In this document: piece after piece, positions 61,998 to 64,000 of the stretch
Numbering within the stretch: position 1 is the stretch's first letter
Layout: each line of letters starts with the position of its first letter
Assembly: GCA_011523425.1 (NCBI GenBank)
Contig: WTGU01000050.1
Span: 1 to 64,000, forward strand
DNA length: 64,000 bases
DNA from: Alphaproteobacteria bacterium
Lineage (GTDB): Bacteria > Pseudomonadota > Alphaproteobacteria > UBA828
Direction of reading: 5' to 3'
The notes under the pieces: generated by a model
Databases searched by the model: none
Told to the model about the DNA's origin: nothing
Seen by the model: the letters and a program-made list of their open reading frames with translations, nothing else
Translations under genes and position numbers: made by a program

Positions 61998-63278
61998 TCA
62001 GGCGAACCTGTCTTGCCAGCTGTCCAGGGGAACGAAGCGGCCCTCGTCGACAACGGTGTAGTAGACCTTCTGCAGACCCTGGCGGCGCTCCGGTCCGAAC
62101 GACACCAGCTCCCCGATCCCGAGATCGAAGTCGCTTATGCTGAAGACGGCGTCATCCAGCGCACCTCTCGCCGGGCTGTCGCCCAGGCGGGCCAGTATCT
62201 CGACCATCAGCTTGGCGTTGAGGAAGCCCTCCAGGCTGACGAAGCTGTGCGGGAACGGCGCGTAATCCTCTCTCAGCAGCTCCTGCGGCGGCTGAGGGTC
62301 GTGTTGCGCCATCAACTGCTGGTACTGCCCGACCGCCGGAATCGCCGCGTCGTGATAGCTCGGCACGACCTGCGAGTTCACCAGCAGCTTGGTGTAGCGC
62401 TCGCCGTCGTCACGCCCCTGGGTGATGAGATTGAGGAGGTTCTCGCTGCCGACGAACGAGACGTTGGCGATGGGCACCCGCAGGCCGAGGTCCACCGCGT
62501 CGCGGAGGAACGCGGCACACGCGGCGTAAGCGCCGATGCAGATGACGGCATCGGGGCGCGATGCCTTCAGGATCTCCACCTGATCCCGCATGACGCCCGT
62601 GAACTTCGAGCCCCGCCGGTAGGTCGCCTCGCCGACGATCCGCTCGCCGAAGGGTCTCAGGGCCCGGCGAACGCCGGCCCAGCCGCTGCGGCCGTAGGCG
62701 TCGGCCTGATAGAAGACGGCGATGCGCTTGCGGCCGATGCCGACGAAGTTCTGAACCAGGCCGGCCGTCTCCTGCCGGTAGGACGCACGCAGATTGAAGG
62801 CGAAGGCGCCGTATGGCGGCTCCCGCTGCGGCTGCGCGCCGGTGAACGGAAAGAAGAGATAGATCTCTCTCTCCTGAAACTTCTTGAGCATGGGAAGGAC
62901 GCGCGTGACCGTCGGCGTGCCGACATAGCCGAAGAGCGCGAAGACCTCGTCCTCCAGCATCAGGGTCATGGTGTTCTGGACCGAGGGGTCGGGCTGATAG
63001 CCGTCGTCGTAGGTCCTGAGAACGACTCTCCGGCCCCTGACGCCGCCCTGGCGGTTGATGTGCTCGAAGTAGGCGCTGGCGCCGCGGAAGAGCTCGATGC
63101 CGAGACCGCGCGACGGGCCGGAGAACGCGGCGGACATGCCGAGCACGATCTCGCCGTCGGTCACGCCCGATGACGCCGCCGCGCCGACGGGGCGCCAGCA
63201 GAGCCCTGTCAGGCATCCGGCAAGGCCGTATCGAAGGAAGCCTCTTCTCGTCGTCGATGTCCCTAGAGGTGCGCCCAT
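61998..63278 (-). CDS. Periplasmic amino-acid/amide-binding protein (Peripla_BP_6) with Tat lipoprotein-like signal
   Basis: A 426-residue periplasmic binding protein. The signal has a twin-arginine motif TTRRGFLRYG (near residue 9) and then GLAGC, a lipobox-like sequence, so it may be a Tat-exported lipoprotein. The fold starts with DGEIVLGMSAAFSGPSRGLG and continues ALFGYVGTPTVTRVLP, typical of the Peripla_BP_6 group (LivJ/AmiC-like). The ATG at 63278 is preferred to 63299 because of GAGG upstream. It lies between a histidine kinase and a Cache-HAMP protein, not beside permease genes, so it may serve as a ligand sensor. Confidence 0.85.
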   Translation of the reverse strand: MGAPLGTSTTRRGFLRYGLAGCLTGLCWRPVGAAASSGVTDGEIVLGMSAAFSGPSRGLGIELFRGASAYFEHINRQGGVRGRRVVLRTYDDGYQPDPSVQNTMTLMLEDEVFALFGYVGTPTVTRVLPMLKKFQEREIYLFFPFTGAQPQREPPYGAFAFNLRASYRQETAGLVQNFVGIGRKRIAVFYQADAYGRSGWAGVRRALRPFGERIVGEATYRRGSKFTGVMRDQVEILKASRPDAVICIGAYAACAAFLRDAVDLGLRVPIANVSFVGSENLLNLITQGRDDGERYTKLLVNSQVVPSYHDAAIPAVGQYQQLMAQHDPQPPQELLREDYAPFPHSFVSLEGFLNAKLMVEILARLGDSPARGALDDAVFSISDFDLGIGELVSFGPERRQGLQKVYYTVVDEGRFVPLDSWQDRFA

Positions 63279-63326
63279 CTGACCTCGCCCGCGCGGCATA
63301 CCAGAGTAGCGGCTCGCCGCCGCGCT

Positions 63327-64000
63327 TCACGACGGCATCGGTGACTCTTCGGCCTGCTCCAACTCCGGGTCCGCCTCGTCCTCGTTCTCGTCCTCGATCT
63401 CGTCGCCGGCAGTCTCGGGAGGAGGACTCGCGGGCAGCGCGACGATCATTTCGGTGAACGCGCCGGGTTCGGATTCCACTCTCATCTCGCCGCCGTGCTG
63501 ACGGACGATGTCGCTCGACAGCGCGAGGCCCAGTCCGGTGCCCTGGTCCGGCGGCTTGGTCGTGAAGAAGGGGTTGAAGATGTCGGCGATGATGTCGGGC
63601 GGGATCCCGTTCCCGTTGTCCCTGATTCGGATTTCCACGCCCTTGTCGGAGCGCCTGGTGACGAGAGTCAGCGTGGGCTCGTACGCGCTCTCGCCTGCGC
63701 TCTCGGGATCGGTTCCCTCCGCGCCTTTCGCGGCCTGCCGTTTTTCGACGGTCGCATAGCAGGCGTTGCTGACCAGGTTCAGGAAGACGCGGCCCACGTC
63801 CTGCGAGACGACGTCGAGCGATCCCACCGCCGGATCGAAGTCCTCGACGATCTCGAGCTGAAACTCGTCATCGGTCGCCCGGGCGCTGTGGTAGGCGAGC
63901 CGGGCATGCTCGTCGAGCAGGGCGTTGATGTCCGTCGGCTGCCGGTCGCCCGTGCCCCGCCCCATGCTGAGCATGTGCTGCACGATCTGGTTGGCGCGCT
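63327..64000 (-). CDS. Sensor histidine kinase, C-terminal part (partial)
   Basis: The last 224 residues of a histidine kinase; the gene continues beyond the right edge. The visible part begins in the dimerisation helix (ANQIVQHMLSMGRG) and has the ATP-binding boxes N (NLVSNACYATVEK), G1 (DNGNGIPPD), F (FNPFFTTK) and G2 (GTGLGLALS). An acidic tail of about 45 residues (DEIEDENEDEADPELEQAE) ends the protein. The phospho-accepting histidine and any sensor domain lie outside the window. No response regulator is seen in the window. Confidence 0.9.
   Translation of the reverse strand, partial: RANQIVQHMLSMGRGTGDRQPTDINALLDEHARLAYHSARATDDEFQLEIVEDFDPAVGSLDVVSQDVGRVFLNLVSNACYATVEKRQAAKGAEGTDPESAGESAYEPTLTLVTRRSDKGVEIRIRDNGNGIPPDIIADIFNPFFTTKPPDQGTGLGLALSSDIVRQHGGEMRVESEPGAFTEMIVALPASPPPETAGDEIEDENEDEADPELEQAEESPMPS

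Overview
The window is a very GC-rich stretch (about 70 % by eye) of a bacterial chromosome, almost certainly from an alphaproteobacterium. The class I lysyl-tRNA synthetase, the dnaE / rpsB-tsf-pyrH-frr-uppS block, tatABC and the long acidic tails on ribosomal S2 and TatB all fit that class. Genus cannot be fixed from sequence alone. Many long open frames lie antisense or out of frame to real genes because of the GC bias and are not annotated. No gap between genes exceeds about 300 bases. No tRNA, rRNA, CRISPR array, prophage or insertion sequence was recognised, and no classical hairpin-plus-U-tract terminator was seen.

Layout. (1) 1-11.6 kb, minus strand: a probable catabolic operon with two different HyuA/HyuB ATP-dependent amidohydrolase pairs, a benzoylformate-decarboxylase-like TPP enzyme, a Gfo/Idh/MocA dehydrogenase and the start of a dipeptide-type ABC importer. 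(2) 11.8-18.8 kb: a secreted SH3/MORN protein, a PhyH dioxygenase and an AGPS-like FAD oxidase on plus; a TauD dioxygenase, an (R)-amine-transaminase-like enzyme and an orphan GroEL on minus. (3) 18.8-23.5 kb: a DinG-like helicase divergent from class I lysK, separated by a dispersed repeat. (4) 23.6-28.4 kb: a complete branched-chain-amino-acid-type ABC importer whose binding protein has a Tat signal. (5) 28.4-32.0 kb, minus: an acetoacetate-decarboxylase-like protein, a GnnA-like dehydrogenase and adenine deaminase. (6) 32.1-35.1 kb, plus: a lone FbpC-like ATPase behind a promoter with a Fur-like box, then tatA-tatB-tatC. (7) 35.2-37.3 kb, minus: Sel1-repeat protein, rpmG, cupin and PPOX flavoprotein. 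(8) 37.5-45.2 kb, plus: dnaE, then rpsB-tsf-pyrH-frr-uppS. (9) 45.2-57.5 kb: accessory metabolism (amidase, class III aminotransferase, luciferase-like monooxygenase, amidohydrolase, secreted sphingomyelinase-like phosphodiesterase, HisN-like phosphatase, a three-subunit molybdenum hydroxylase, a lone DUF1989 protein). (10) 57.7-64 kb: a secreted DUF3179 protein, a PIN/Phd toxin-antitoxin pair, and an apparent four-gene operon of histidine kinase (cut by the window edge), Tat-exported binding protein, Cache-HAMP membrane sensor without output domain, and OFA-family transporter.

How it fits together. The organism looks like an aerobic or microaerobic heterotroph with a taste for amides, lactams, amines and amino acids: two Hyu systems, amidase, two amidohydrolases, two aminotransferases and several importers lie in one window. 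The tatABC genes have at least two likely clients nearby, both solute-binding proteins. The most intriguing groupings are the double-Hyu operon, the orphan GroEL downstream of two enzyme genes, and the split sensory operon at the right edge.
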